Below are positions 55,059-64,000 of a DNA stretch of 64,000 nt, piece by piece; the first letter of the stretch is position 1, and each line of letters opens with the position of its first letter. Under the pieces are notes generated by a model, which was not told where the DNA came from, made no database searches, and saw only the letters and a list, made by a program, of their open reading frames with translations. This DNA comes from Schistosoma mansoni (Eukaryota > Platyhelminthes > Trematoda > Strigeidida > Schistosomatidae), in the NCBI RefSeq assembly GCF_000237925.1, contig NC_031497.1, forward strand, positions 5,449,295-5,513,294, in the 5' to 3' direction. The translations under genes were made by a program, and so were the position numbers.

Positions 55059-55577
55059 TGTTGCATCCTAACGAAGAATAAATTAATGACAACTGTTAGG
55101 GACAATTTATAGACCGTTATTATACATGTTTTCTTATTGTGTAACTATTAAGTAACTAGGTTATATATATTTGTATTTCTCTTATTTCTTTCATTTGACC
55201 TACTGACTACTATTATACAATTTATTATTCTTAAGCTATTAACAATCTATTAGTTATAGTCTCTCATACAGCCACTTTTAACTTGATCTTGTATAATTAT
55301 TTTTTTCTATTTTATGGTGTGATATGGGCTGGTCTACCTGTATATTAACTACGAATATCTGATATATATACATGAGTCATACAGTGGAAGCTGAGGTTGT
55401 GTTCTGGACTCAACAGGTAGGGCTAGGGGAGAAGAACCAATAAGCACTCAGAGTTGATTTTAGGCTGCTCGTATTGGCTAACGCGTCATTCGGTTTGGGA
55501 CAGGGCCAAGTCGTATATGTCGGTGTTCTGATTGGCGATCCTATCACGTGGTAATTAACAGGGCAAAAGTCACAACA
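55059..55577 (-). mobile_element. Solo LTR, family E, 519 bases, with target duplication
   Basis: In reverse it starts TGTTGTG and ends GCAACA. It is flanked by identical 5-base target copies, gaagg at 55054-55058 and 55578-55582. No internal retroelement sequence remains, so it is a recombined solo LTR. It sits inside an RTE LINE. Homologues at 20300-20808 and 34671-35190. Confidence 0.85.
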
Positions 55578-55582
55578 GAAGG

Positions 55583-55670
55583 GAACTAAAAAGGCACTGA
55601 CTCCAACTTGCCAAGAGGTGCGGAGCCCCAAGGATAACCAAAATGACGAATGAATCTCTGTAGATGGTCT
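55583..55670 (+). mobile_element. RTE LINE continuation right of the solo LTR
   Basis: After the target copy the plus strand reads TKKALTPTCQEVRSPKDNQN, which is the normal continuation of the RTE segment that ended at 55058. Confidence 0.75.
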
Positions 55671-56341
55671 CTAAGTTAGGTGGTTTAATTATGGAGCTTT
55701 CACTGTTGTTCTGGACAACAATATTAGCAACATATAGAAGTAAGTTCCCACTGATTTAAAATCAATTGATTTTGACGGTCTTATTTGTTATGACTACTTG
55801 CCTTTATCGGTCTTGTTGCCCTCATTTATCCTTTTTATTTTCAAGTTAACTGTCTTGTTCCAGTGACCTATGACCGTGTACTTGATTGGACTTTCCATAA
55901 AGTCGATGGTGTTGTTAAGAAAGACAAGAAACTCTATAATTAAACCATCTAGATCATAAAATTCATCAGTATAAAAAACACTTAGTAGAATTTCCAAGGT
56001 AATTCATAAAATCAAATTACTAACAAGGACACTATTTTTAGTTGTTTTAAATTAGTAATAAACGCAACTTACACCAAACCTTGAAAAAACCGCCAACAAG
56101 AATAACAAATGATTTACGATTACATAAAAAGCGAACAATTACTATTATTTCACATAACGAGTTAGATACAAAAACAGAGTACTTGTGTGTGATTGTGGAA
56201 GTGAGAGAGAGAGAGAGAGAGAAAGAAAACAAAGATCACTCAATGCATAATTATCAATTCTCAAATATACATAAACAACACATACACACATTTACATCTG
56301 CATATAAAATAATAACCATACAAAAACAAAAATTCCATCGG
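55671..56341. other. Downstream flank of the minus-strand gene
   Basis: Probable 3'UTR/intergenic of the gene ending at 56342. Contains a short (GA)n run at about 56201-56221. No other feature seen. Confidence 0.4.
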
Positions 56342-56612
56342 TTAATTTTCATGTTTTACTAAGGGTTTAGATGGTAATGGTTGTATAGTACTATTAGATG
56401 ATTTGGTGAATTTCAGAGCTAACTTATTCCCTGATTCATTTCGATTGATTCTGTTGGCTGAATTGATATGAGATGATTTGAATATGCTGACCTTGGATAT
56501 TTGGGGCTGATGTTGTTGCTGGTGATGATTATTTTTTAATAACAATTTTTGACTGTGAATATCCTGTGAACTAGTATCCCCATTCTCCACGTTCACTTGT
56601 TCATCGAAAAAG
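56342..56612 (-). CDS. Unidentified serine-rich protein, last exon
   Basis: Read on the minus strand, acceptor attaatattgcag opens a 271-base frame starting FFDEQVNVENGDTSSQDIHS and ending PSKPLVKHEN before TAA (56342-56344). It contains a His/Gln run (NNHHQQQHQPQ) and is rich in Ser, Asn and Lys. No catalytic or membrane motif; likely a disordered C-terminus. The first base completes the Cys codon left open by the exon at 59029-59210, so the two are probably consecutive. The 2.4-kb intron between them holds repeat C. I do not recognise the protein. Support is the splice sites, shared phase and composition. Confidence 0.6.
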
Positions 56613-58404
56613 CTGCAATATTAATAAATGTAAAACTGCTTTTAGAAGAAAAAGACATGGAGGGATCATAATGGTATTTGAAACACTACTAAGAGATAAC
56701 ATTATGGTATTAGGAAAATTATCCATTGTGTTTGCATGCTACCGCATCAATTTATATTATTAAGGCTACTAAGTTGGTAAACGTCAGTTAACATTTATAG
56801 CTTTAGTCAATTCATGAAATAACTGGTCTTGTAACGGCCATTTCTAGGTAACTTTTTCACACACGACATATTTGAACTTCACTAGTTACCACTTCTAACT
56901 AGAACTGTGGAAGTTACCCCTGGAAATTAGTTACTAATGAGCATGTGGTTATCATTTGTGGAGAATCATGAAGTTATCAACCACTGAATCCAGACTGAGT
57001 GGTCCTCATAATTCCTTTCATGTACAGTCAATCAGTTGAAATCATCAAGAAAAGTTAATGAATGGTTACTCTGAGATAATTTACCAGAGATATAGAAAGT
57101 TAGTTGTTCTACTGAGAAATATCTTAATTAGACTGGCTTCAGGTATAGATGAAAATATTGATACATTTTTCTCTTTGGGAGGACTAATAAAATCACCATT
57201 ATCGTTTTATTGTCATGGTACATGATTTAAGGAATATGACTTTGTTTCGTATCTCGATCTATTGTCAGATAAAATACACACTTTATTGCTGTCAATAGAC
57301 TAAATTTATCAGGTACACTAAAGTTCAATTGTTACAATTAACTCAATCTGTTAATAGAAATATTCATAACGGATATGTGAAACGTAATCTTTTAAAAAGC
57401 TTAGATATCACCTCAAATCAATAAATATCCAAGTCTGTTTCTTTGCTTATTTATAGTAAACTGAGTTTGTATAGTTTAACAGTGGCTAATATATCACTCT
57501 TAGACTGTAACAGTTCTCAGAACGTCTTCATCCTCTATCAACATTTTTAACGTAACGATGTATGGGTAAAATGTCCCGAAAATTTTGAATTTGATCAGCA
57601 TTTTGATCTAACAGGATTATGTTCACCAAGTAACTCAGGTTAATTATAGCGTATCTAATGACGGAAGTAATCTCTGAGAGACTAAGAAAAAGGTTGTTAA
57701 TAGTAACGAATACAGTTAAACACAATATCTTCAAATAATAACTAGTTTGAAGTTTCAACATATTCACATGCATTTAAGTAAAGAATATTCACCAAAGTAA
57801 TTTCTTTATTAATGAAGCCAAATGTTACTGTATGACTATAAAAATATAACTGAAGCTGGATACAATCCGAGTAGATAGGCTGACATAACAAACTTTCATA
57901 TTCGTAACTGAACTCAAGCGTCTTGTTATTCGACTCTCAACAGTCAAATCATGAGTCCAACTACAAAAGAAATATCCTAAGCACTAACACATTACATTTA
58001 ACTTTAAATCTAATACACAAACACTAGTTACTCTATTTGTTTAAAAAGACTATGTACAACGATGTACATTGATCATCGACCCTGTGATAAATACATACGA
58101 GGAAGGAAAAAACGAAATATCAAACATACTTAAAAAGAATGAAGTGTTTGAAATCCAGGTTAAATTTGTAAATATTATCATGTCCAAATAATCTTCAGTG
58201 AACAAGTAAAAACTTGATATATGAATCATATCATTTAAGAAATAGCTATCGTGAACTAATTAAAATCTATGTAAATGATTATCACTTACTTAAGGACTTA
58301 GAAGGTTACTAAGATTAGACCCTATCACCACTATGAACAGTATTAACAAAACACAATAATTTTATCGATTTAAATTCCAAGATTGACTTTGAATTGAAGA
58401 CGTG
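56613..58404 (-). other. Intron of the minus-strand gene, nothing recognised
   Basis: AT-rich; no further exon or repeat identified. Confidence 0.4.
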
Positions 58405-58660
58405 TTGTGGTGTGGCTTACTTATATCCATATAAGTAGTATATGGTGATGGTCAGACATAGAATGTATTTCAGTAGAAGATCGATAACGAAACAGCAGAA
58501 ACATAATGCAATTGGTACGAAAATGCATGAACAATAATAATCGGAGACGATGGACTGATATTTGAAGAAGGAACAATCAAGATTGAAACAACTGATTAGT
58601 AGTTTGCAAATCAATGGTTTACTGTATGGTTGTCAGATTTTATTGAGATGTTCTATAATT
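58405..58660 (-). repeat. Repeat C copy, reverse
   Basis: Near match to 27895-28150: acttatatccatataagtag, then gtatatggtgatggtcagac and a tail with gtatggttgtcag. Confidence 0.65.
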
Positions 58661-59028
58661 TTATGCTTCATTGCATTCTATTGTCCCCACTCGTCTTCTC
58701 ATTCATTAGTCAAGCATGATTCTAAGTTGACAAACTATCCTGATCCTGAGATGTATTTCAAATATCTTATTGAGATTACCAATTTAATACTCTATCACCA
58801 GGTAGCTTAAATTTTTATTCAATCACCTATTTTCCTATTCATATATATCATGTGAATAAAAATGTGACCAGTTATTAATAAAAGAGAACTAAATAATTAT
58901 TCACGGGACCAATTTCTACTACAATTGAATACAAAAAGCTATCATTTTAACAAATATTTATTTATTAAAACTTAATAGATGAATAGAATAATGCATTATA
59001 ATCAACAATAATACCATACAACTATTAC

Positions 59029-59210
59029 CATTCAACATGTGATGATGAATTCTTTAACTTTTGTCTATTGGAAGAACAATTTGATGAAATTGAAAAAACA
59101 GATGATGTATTCGTGTTGATCGAATCATAATTAATTGGCAGTGATGAATCTGATGAAGAACAGACTTCAGATACTGATCGATTATTAATTGAGCTTTTAC
59201 CAACACCCGC
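59029..59210 (-). CDS. Unidentified serine-rich protein, penultimate exon
   Basis: On the minus strand, acceptor ttattattattag at 59212-59211 and donor gtaata bound 182 bases, phase 0 in and phase 2 out. It reads AGVGKSSINNRSVSEVCSSS, then SLPINYDSINTNTSSVFSIS and SNRQKLKNSSSHVE. About one third is serine, resembling a phosphorylatable linker. Upstream exons should lie above 59210, but I could not identify any before the CR1 LINE at the right edge. Alternative: a chance open stretch, since only one junction tests the phase. Confidence 0.55.
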
Positions 59211-59394
59211 CTAATAATAATGATAAGAATAATATTATTGTTATTGAGAACTTTACAGTTTGAATGAGAAAATGGTTAAACTATTACATTATATTAGGTA
59301 GAGTAATTCAACAGAAAAACAATGAGCAAAAACAAATAGTTTGATGAGGATTTCGAAAATAATTCTCATTATAAGCTGATGTCAGAATATTCTA

Positions 59395-59870
59395 AGCGAA
59401 GATGGATAGTGTCTAACAGTGGAATCCAGGATATGCGTTTCGTCCTATTTGGGACTCGTCAGCTGGATGTACCTGCATCTCAGAGTTGATGTTCACTTTA
59501 GGACTCCAACCTAGTACCTTTCGCTTCAAACGCCATCGCGTTATCCACTCAGCTATTGAGTCCTGGTAGCCACTTGCTTGTGCAATGGGGTGAAGTTTAG
59601 ATTCGTTTAATATTGTTTGTTTGAATCTTCCCATTGATGTTTAGGACTGAAACTGGTCAGTCTCTAATTAGCATATGTGCATACTGTGCGTATTGCCTCG
59701 ATATAGCTTTAATTCACTGCTAGGCACTATCCATCTTTCCTTATAATGCTTGTGAATTAAGGCTATATCGAGGGAATACGCACTAGTATGTACATATGCA
59801 AATTAGAGACTGACCAGTTGCAGTCCTAAGCACCAATGGAAAGATTCAAACAAACAATACTAAGTGAATT
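59395..59870 (-). mobile_element. Sm-alpha SINE with intact hammerhead and inverted body
   Basis: The minus-strand unit has a tRNA-like head (about 59480-59590), the hammerhead at 59426-59466 and a 5' part at 59600-59640. The body at about 59620-59715 recurs in reverse at about 59745-59865 (tatatcgaggcaatacgc-type blocks), giving a hairpin with arms of about 100 bases. Confidence 0.75.
59426..59466 (-). ncRNA. Hammerhead ribozyme, Sm-alpha type, intact core
   Basis: Minus strand: helix I CCAG/CTGG pairs fully, core CTGACGA, helix II GTCC-CAAATA-GGAC, CGAAAC, helix III region CGCATATC with triplet ATC before CTGG. It is the best Sm-alpha ribozyme of the window. Confidence 0.75.
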
Positions 59871-60199
59871 TGACGTCAGAATAGTTGGTGCTAGCAAACC
59901 ACTAAGGAATAGTAAACTAGAAACATAAAACTATCCAACGATTCGTGGTTTATAATAATTCACCAAGTATGATAATTTGGAAAGCAAAAATTAATTTTAA
60001 CCGAAAAAGGATATATACATCCATTCTTGTTTTAACATGTATAAATGGAAACAGGACAACTTGGAAAGTATAATGACGAAATAATAAGTAAAGGGTGACA
60101 AGATAATTGTCATAGAAAAAAAAGTATATACATTATTTTGAACAAAATGAGTACCATCCTAATTTGTTTGCTCAAGTTTTGGGGCGATCCTGAAAATTT

Positions 60200-60560
60200 A
60201 TCTCAGTAGATATGACAAGCTCAGGAAACATAAAGAAGCATTTTATCCAATCAGTGTTTGACTGGAAGCTTTGCTAGAAACATCATGGAAATGAAAAGTC
60301 ACATGTAGAGTTTCTGATTGGTTGATTACTGCACTGATATTATGTTTAGTAGCATCCCAGAATTTTCAAGAAAACACAAGGACTTCTAAAATGCTATAAA
60401 AGCCCTATATTTTCTGTACATAAATGAACCTTTGGAGTAAAGTGTTTCTCGCATATTTTGCGCCTTTTCTCTCGTGTTCAAGTCGCTGTGTAGTTTTGGC
60501 TTGGGGGTTATGAGACTAGCTTAGGATCTGAGTATAGCGTTCAATCAGCAAGACTTATCA
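60200..60560 (+). mobile_element. Possible solo LTR with promoter-like layout
   Basis: CCAAT (60249 region) and ATTGG boxes, a TATA-like gctataaaagccc (60400 region) and a downstream aataa/gt-rich segment resemble a retroelement LTR. Ends were not defined and no partner was found. Fossil; weak call. Confidence 0.35.
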
Positions 60561-61511
60561 TCAAGTCAATAGGTTTGACTAATTAAATTAAGGTAACCAA
60601 ATTTGAAAATAACTAATTTAATTGTTCAGGACTGAATTCATAAGAGATGTGGATAGAGTTATTGGAATTGTTTTATATCTTGTTAGTTACTCAGATCATT
60701 TGCTAAAACGTTGAGACTATAACTTGTGGACGACCTTTGGGTGACGTTAAAATGACCTTGAGAATGTCCACCTACTAATTAGGATTAAATGAGTGTTATT
60801 AACCAGTGTGAGGAATCAGAATTATGATTTCCAATTGATGGTAGGGTTAATAATTAGATTTAGAGCTCTTATCGCGAACGGACATCAGCTAAAATGATAA
60901 AACTCTATTTAGACAAATAGATGAATGAATTTCGCGCCAAAACCTGCTATCTTAAATCTGATTGATTCGTCCATAAATTATAGTCCTGCCACTACAACAT
61001 TAAATTAATGTATGGTTATAATCAGTACAAATAAATGAAATATTCTAGTGAAATTCTTTGACAATTTTATCTGGCAATAGGTTTTAGTTATCTGTAGTCT
61101 TCTAACTTTGCTAATCAACTGCATTGTTTGGAGAAGGTAGATTTTAATTTCGTTTACTGCTTTCATATTTATGTAACAAGTCCATAAACCATAACAAACA
61201 CACAACATAGTGTAATAATTAAATATGGTTTTACAAATGAAACGCCACCAGAATTTCACATAACTGTCATAAATTGATTGATGTTAGAAATTAAAACCAT
61301 TGGATCCCCATTCAACGGTTTTAAGGTTACACATTCGTCACGAGACCTGAATGTCCTCGATTTAACACTTGTAGAGTTTTGAATGTCCAATACAAATAAG
61401 TCGCAAACTATGATGAAACAGTAATCCAGTACTTCCTAGTTTTCAATGATTATCTAAATGAAATCAGTCTGTTAAATGAGCTATAAAATTTATCAACTAA
61501 TGTTGTATTTT
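60561..61511. other. Unassigned AT-rich stretch
   Basis: No gene or family recognised. Confidence 0.4.
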
Positions 61512-61616
61512 CATAGTTGAAATCATGAGTCAATTGAAGCTAAACCACCATGGAAAACCTGGAAGCACTTGATGGCCGTTTCGTCATATTATGGGACTCC
61601 TCAGCAGTGCGAAAAG
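61512..61616 (-). mobile_element. SINE B copy, reverse, head lost
   Basis: Reverse body (gttgaaatcatgagtcaatt, aagctaaaccaccatggaaa) and the hammerhead at 61565-61610. The sequence beyond the ribozyme is unrelated, so the tRNA-like head is missing. Confidence 0.8.
61565..61610 (-). ncRNA. Hammerhead ribozyme, SINE B type
   Basis: 46 bases: helix I GCACTG/AAGTGC (five of six pair), core CTGAGGA, helix II GTCC with TGAC (one wobble-type mismatch), GAAA, helix III GGCC and triplet ATC. Confidence 0.7.
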
Positions 61617-61856
61617 TGAATTGTGAGTTTTGTGAACATACGCATTCATATAACGAAATAATGCAACATTGATTTCGTAAATTCTGAGGACTTATAAAAT
61701 AAGATAATACAACTGTTTATTGCACCTTGATTTTGTTACAGTACATCCAGTTTATGTTGGTTTATAACAAAAAAAATATTTTAATGAGTAGCCAAAAGAT
61801 GAAGGTTAATCAATGAGAAGTTTATTACCTATTAAATCACACGTTTTCTAGGTGCT

Positions 61857-61881
61857 TATTATTATTATTATTATTATTATT
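61857..61881 (-). repeat. (TAA)n tail of the CR1-type LINE
   Basis: A trinucleotide run that on the minus strand follows the LINE 3'UTR (gaataaagccat), as expected for a retroposed 3' end. Confidence 0.75.
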
Positions 61882-64000
61882 AATGGCTTTATTCAATATT
61901 ATAATCTGGTACAATATAGAATTCTCAGCACGAGTTATTTCAACAAGTTTTTTACCAAAAAAAACAAAAACAAACCCAAAAAAAACAGAAAAGGAATGAA
62001 AAAGGTTTAAGAAAAACTGAGTTTATACAAATTATCAAATTTGAAACATGCTTAAGAAGACAGGTTATTTACTAGGTCAACTCTAACAGCCTGTTCGTCA
62101 CAAAGTAAATTTGCTAAGTAAGGTATTACAGAACTTTTATAGACTTGCTTGCGTGTATGGATTTTAATGTATTTACGTCTCGTTCTACCAGAAGATATAC
62201 AAGGAGAAAGATATGAATGAAGCGGATGGTTAGTATCTGATAAGATAACACCTGCCAAGAGTTTGCAAGACTTAAGATGTCTATCCCCAAGCATATTAAT
62301 AATGACTTCAAAAGATTCACCACATACCTTGCAAACCGCCTTCAGCACTCTACGCAAAACAGGAAAGTCTTTTCTCAAAAGCCCGGGAAAGAATAATGGA
62401 GAACAATATAGAATAATAGGTAACATGCAGGAATTTACAAATTGTATGAGTAAATGGCGAGTAATCCCAAAAGCATACAACCTCTTTATGTAGTATGTCA
62501 AACGGTAAACGTTTTTCGATAACAGTAAAACATGAGAAGACCAAGAAAGATCAGAGGAAAAAGTAACACCAAGATATTTGACCTTCGACACTGTGTTTAT
62601 TAAGGAGTCTCCAATGGCACAAGCATTATGTGATCCCAAAATAGAGTGTAGGTTCTGTCCGTGTCTCAAGCTAAAATTAACAGCTTGACATTTAGATGGA
62701 TTGAGTAAGAGACCATTACCAACAGACCACCTTTCAATACGAGATAAAAACTCATTCATTTCTATGGGATGTAAGGAGGTAGAAATCGGCATACATACAG
62801 TGTGGTCGTCCGCATATTTTACAAAAGTGTTTTCTGTGGAAGATAGCAGATCATGCAGAAAAACAGAGAAGAGCAAAGGTGAAAGAACAGCACACCTACA
62901 TTAGACAGTAGAGATGTTGAACACTTTCCTTCAAATACGGTGTACTGTTCTCTTCCAGAAAGGTAGGAACATAGCCAATTGGTTATCCAGCTGTCAGTGT
63001 CGACGCTGATCAGCTTGTTAAGTAAGAGGTGTCTTGGAATAGAATCAAAAGCAGAAGTAAAGTACAGGAAAGCGCATCTAACATACTTCTTACCCTTTTC
63101 CAACCCGAACACTATATTGTGATGCAGAACAGCAACGGCATCTAATGTGCTTCTTTTGCATTTGTAAGCAAACTGACGTGGATCACAGTGCTCTTTTATT
63201 GCAGGTTGAAGTGGTTGTATCAGTAATTTTTCCATTATTTTAAGGAAAGGTGAAGTTATTGCAATGGGTCTAAGTTTTGCATTTTTATCACCAGAAGCTT
63301 TCTTTGGTATAGGGATTACCTTTATCTTTCTCCACATTTTCGGTAAGACATTAGTTGAGAAGGATCTGTTAAAGATATTCGTTAATGGATAACATAAAAC
63401 ATCAGCACATTTTTTAAAAAGGAGGTTTGGGATACCATCAAGTCCTAAACATTGGGATGAATTAAGTGACTGGAGACATTTTCGGACATCATTTTTAGTG
63501 AAACTGGAAACACAATTATTCTTCAAACCCTTGGATATAGGGAGCATGATGTCAGATGACTGACGTATAAAGGACTTATTTAAGTCACAAGCATTCAGCT
63601 GGTTATCGCTCCTAGTCTTCCTGTTCCCTGTAATTTCTTTAAAGAGTTTCCACATACTTGGAGAGCTTTTACAAGATAGGAGTTTTTGAGTAAACACAGA
63701 GTTGAGACGTCTAATCTCTTGGTTTATTTGACCATTTAACTTACGAACTTCAGTAGTATTTTTCTCCTTGTACATCCTTTCTTTTACCCTCCGTAGTCGT
63801 TTTAGTTGTGGAGATGTAAGTTGATCAAAACTTAAAAAGAAGGTTTCGATAGGACAGCAAATATCAAAACGGAACTTAAGATAACAGGTGATAACATCAG
63901 TTGTGTTTTCTTTTGAGTCATCTGTAAATAATTCCCAGTTGGTCGTACGAAACATGTTTTTTAGATTTTGTAAATTTTCTTCTGAGTTAGAATTAAGCAG
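61882..64000 (-). mobile_element. CR1/Jockey-group LINE, 3' part, cut by the window edge
   Basis: Minus-strand non-LTR retrotransposon with a reverse transcriptase in two overlapping frames, a 170-base 3'UTR and a (TAA)n tail. The frame is open to base 64000, so the 5' half (including any endonuclease) lies outside. In the region read I find one break, in the RT. Confidence 0.85.
62052..64000 (-). pseudogene. CR1-type reverse transcriptase with one frameshift
   Basis: From the right: a linker between endonuclease and RT (QLKRLRRVKERMYKEKN), SSQCLGLDGIPNLLFKKCAD, IPIPKKASGDKNAKLRPIAI, DPRQFAYKCKRSTLDAVAVL and FTSAFDSIPRHLLLNKL. The frame then shifts, and the second frame continues LSPLLFSVFLHDLL, catalytic KYADDHTVC, NPSKCQAVNF, VSKVKYLGVTFSSDLSW and a C-terminal thumb. 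Between the frames the usual PQG codons of the GVPQGSVLSP motif are missing: a loss of about 8-10 bases near 62895-62910. The first part (62819-63955) and second part (62052-62876) have no other stops, so the copy is fairly young. Closest in look to the schistosome CR1-like SR1/SR3 group; exact family not settled. Confidence 0.82.

Noticed and set aside
56081-56362. 93-codon plus-strand ORF
   Set aside because: It is antisense to the 3' end of the minus-strand gene and reads through a (GA)n run as an RERERE tract.
1-64000. CRISPR array, bacterial operon or phage-like region
   Set aside because: No evenly spaced direct repeats with unique spacers and no prokaryotic gene. All features fit a flatworm nuclear genome.

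Overview
This window is nuclear DNA from a parasitic flatworm, almost certainly a Schistosoma. It is AT-rich, with small GT-AG exons in long introns. Its repeats include tRNA-headed short elements carrying hammerhead ribozyme cores (the schistosome Sm-alpha type), RTE/SR2-type and CR1-type LINEs, and a Gypsy LTR element. The species cannot be fixed from sequence alone.

Left end (1-2,750, + strand): COX17, the mitochondrial copper chaperone, is a single exon. A two-exon RPA3 (replication protein A 14-kDa subunit) begins 94 bases after the COX17 stop. RPA3 has no start codon of its own at the expected place. Its first exon opens in phase 0 right after a splice acceptor, which fits a two-gene operon resolved by spliced-leader trans-splicing, where the leader's terminal AUG would supply the start.

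Centre (4,395-38,444, + strand): I assembled 14 phase-compatible exons into one gene, an 828-codon SERAC1 orthologue (N-terminal anchor, helical middle, C-terminal serine-hydrolase domain). Its introns hold almost every repeat class in the window. These include a near-complete RTE LINE lying inside an older 0.5-kb repeat, a probable solo LTR, three further RTE fragments and one assembly gap.

Right part (38,445-64,000): this is gene-poor. It holds a whole-looking Gypsy element (39,355-44,210), a run of two hammerhead-bearing SINE families, several arranged as inverted pairs, and two RTE fragments. One RTE fragment is split by a solo LTR with a clean 5-base target duplication. Two phase-matched exons end an unidentified serine-rich gene on the minus strand (59,210 to 56,342), and a CR1-type LINE runs off the right edge. 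Assembly gaps of 200 N lie at 28,484-28,683 and 47,407-47,606.

Most interesting points: the leader-dependent start of RPA3; a second SINE family with a uniform 46-nt hammerhead distinct from Sm-alpha; the insertion inside SERAC1's hydrolase domain; the LINE whose only three in-frame stops all sit where tryptophan is expected; and a coding-like inverted repeat flanking the first gap. I found no CRISPR array, bacterial operon or other plainly new multi-gene system.
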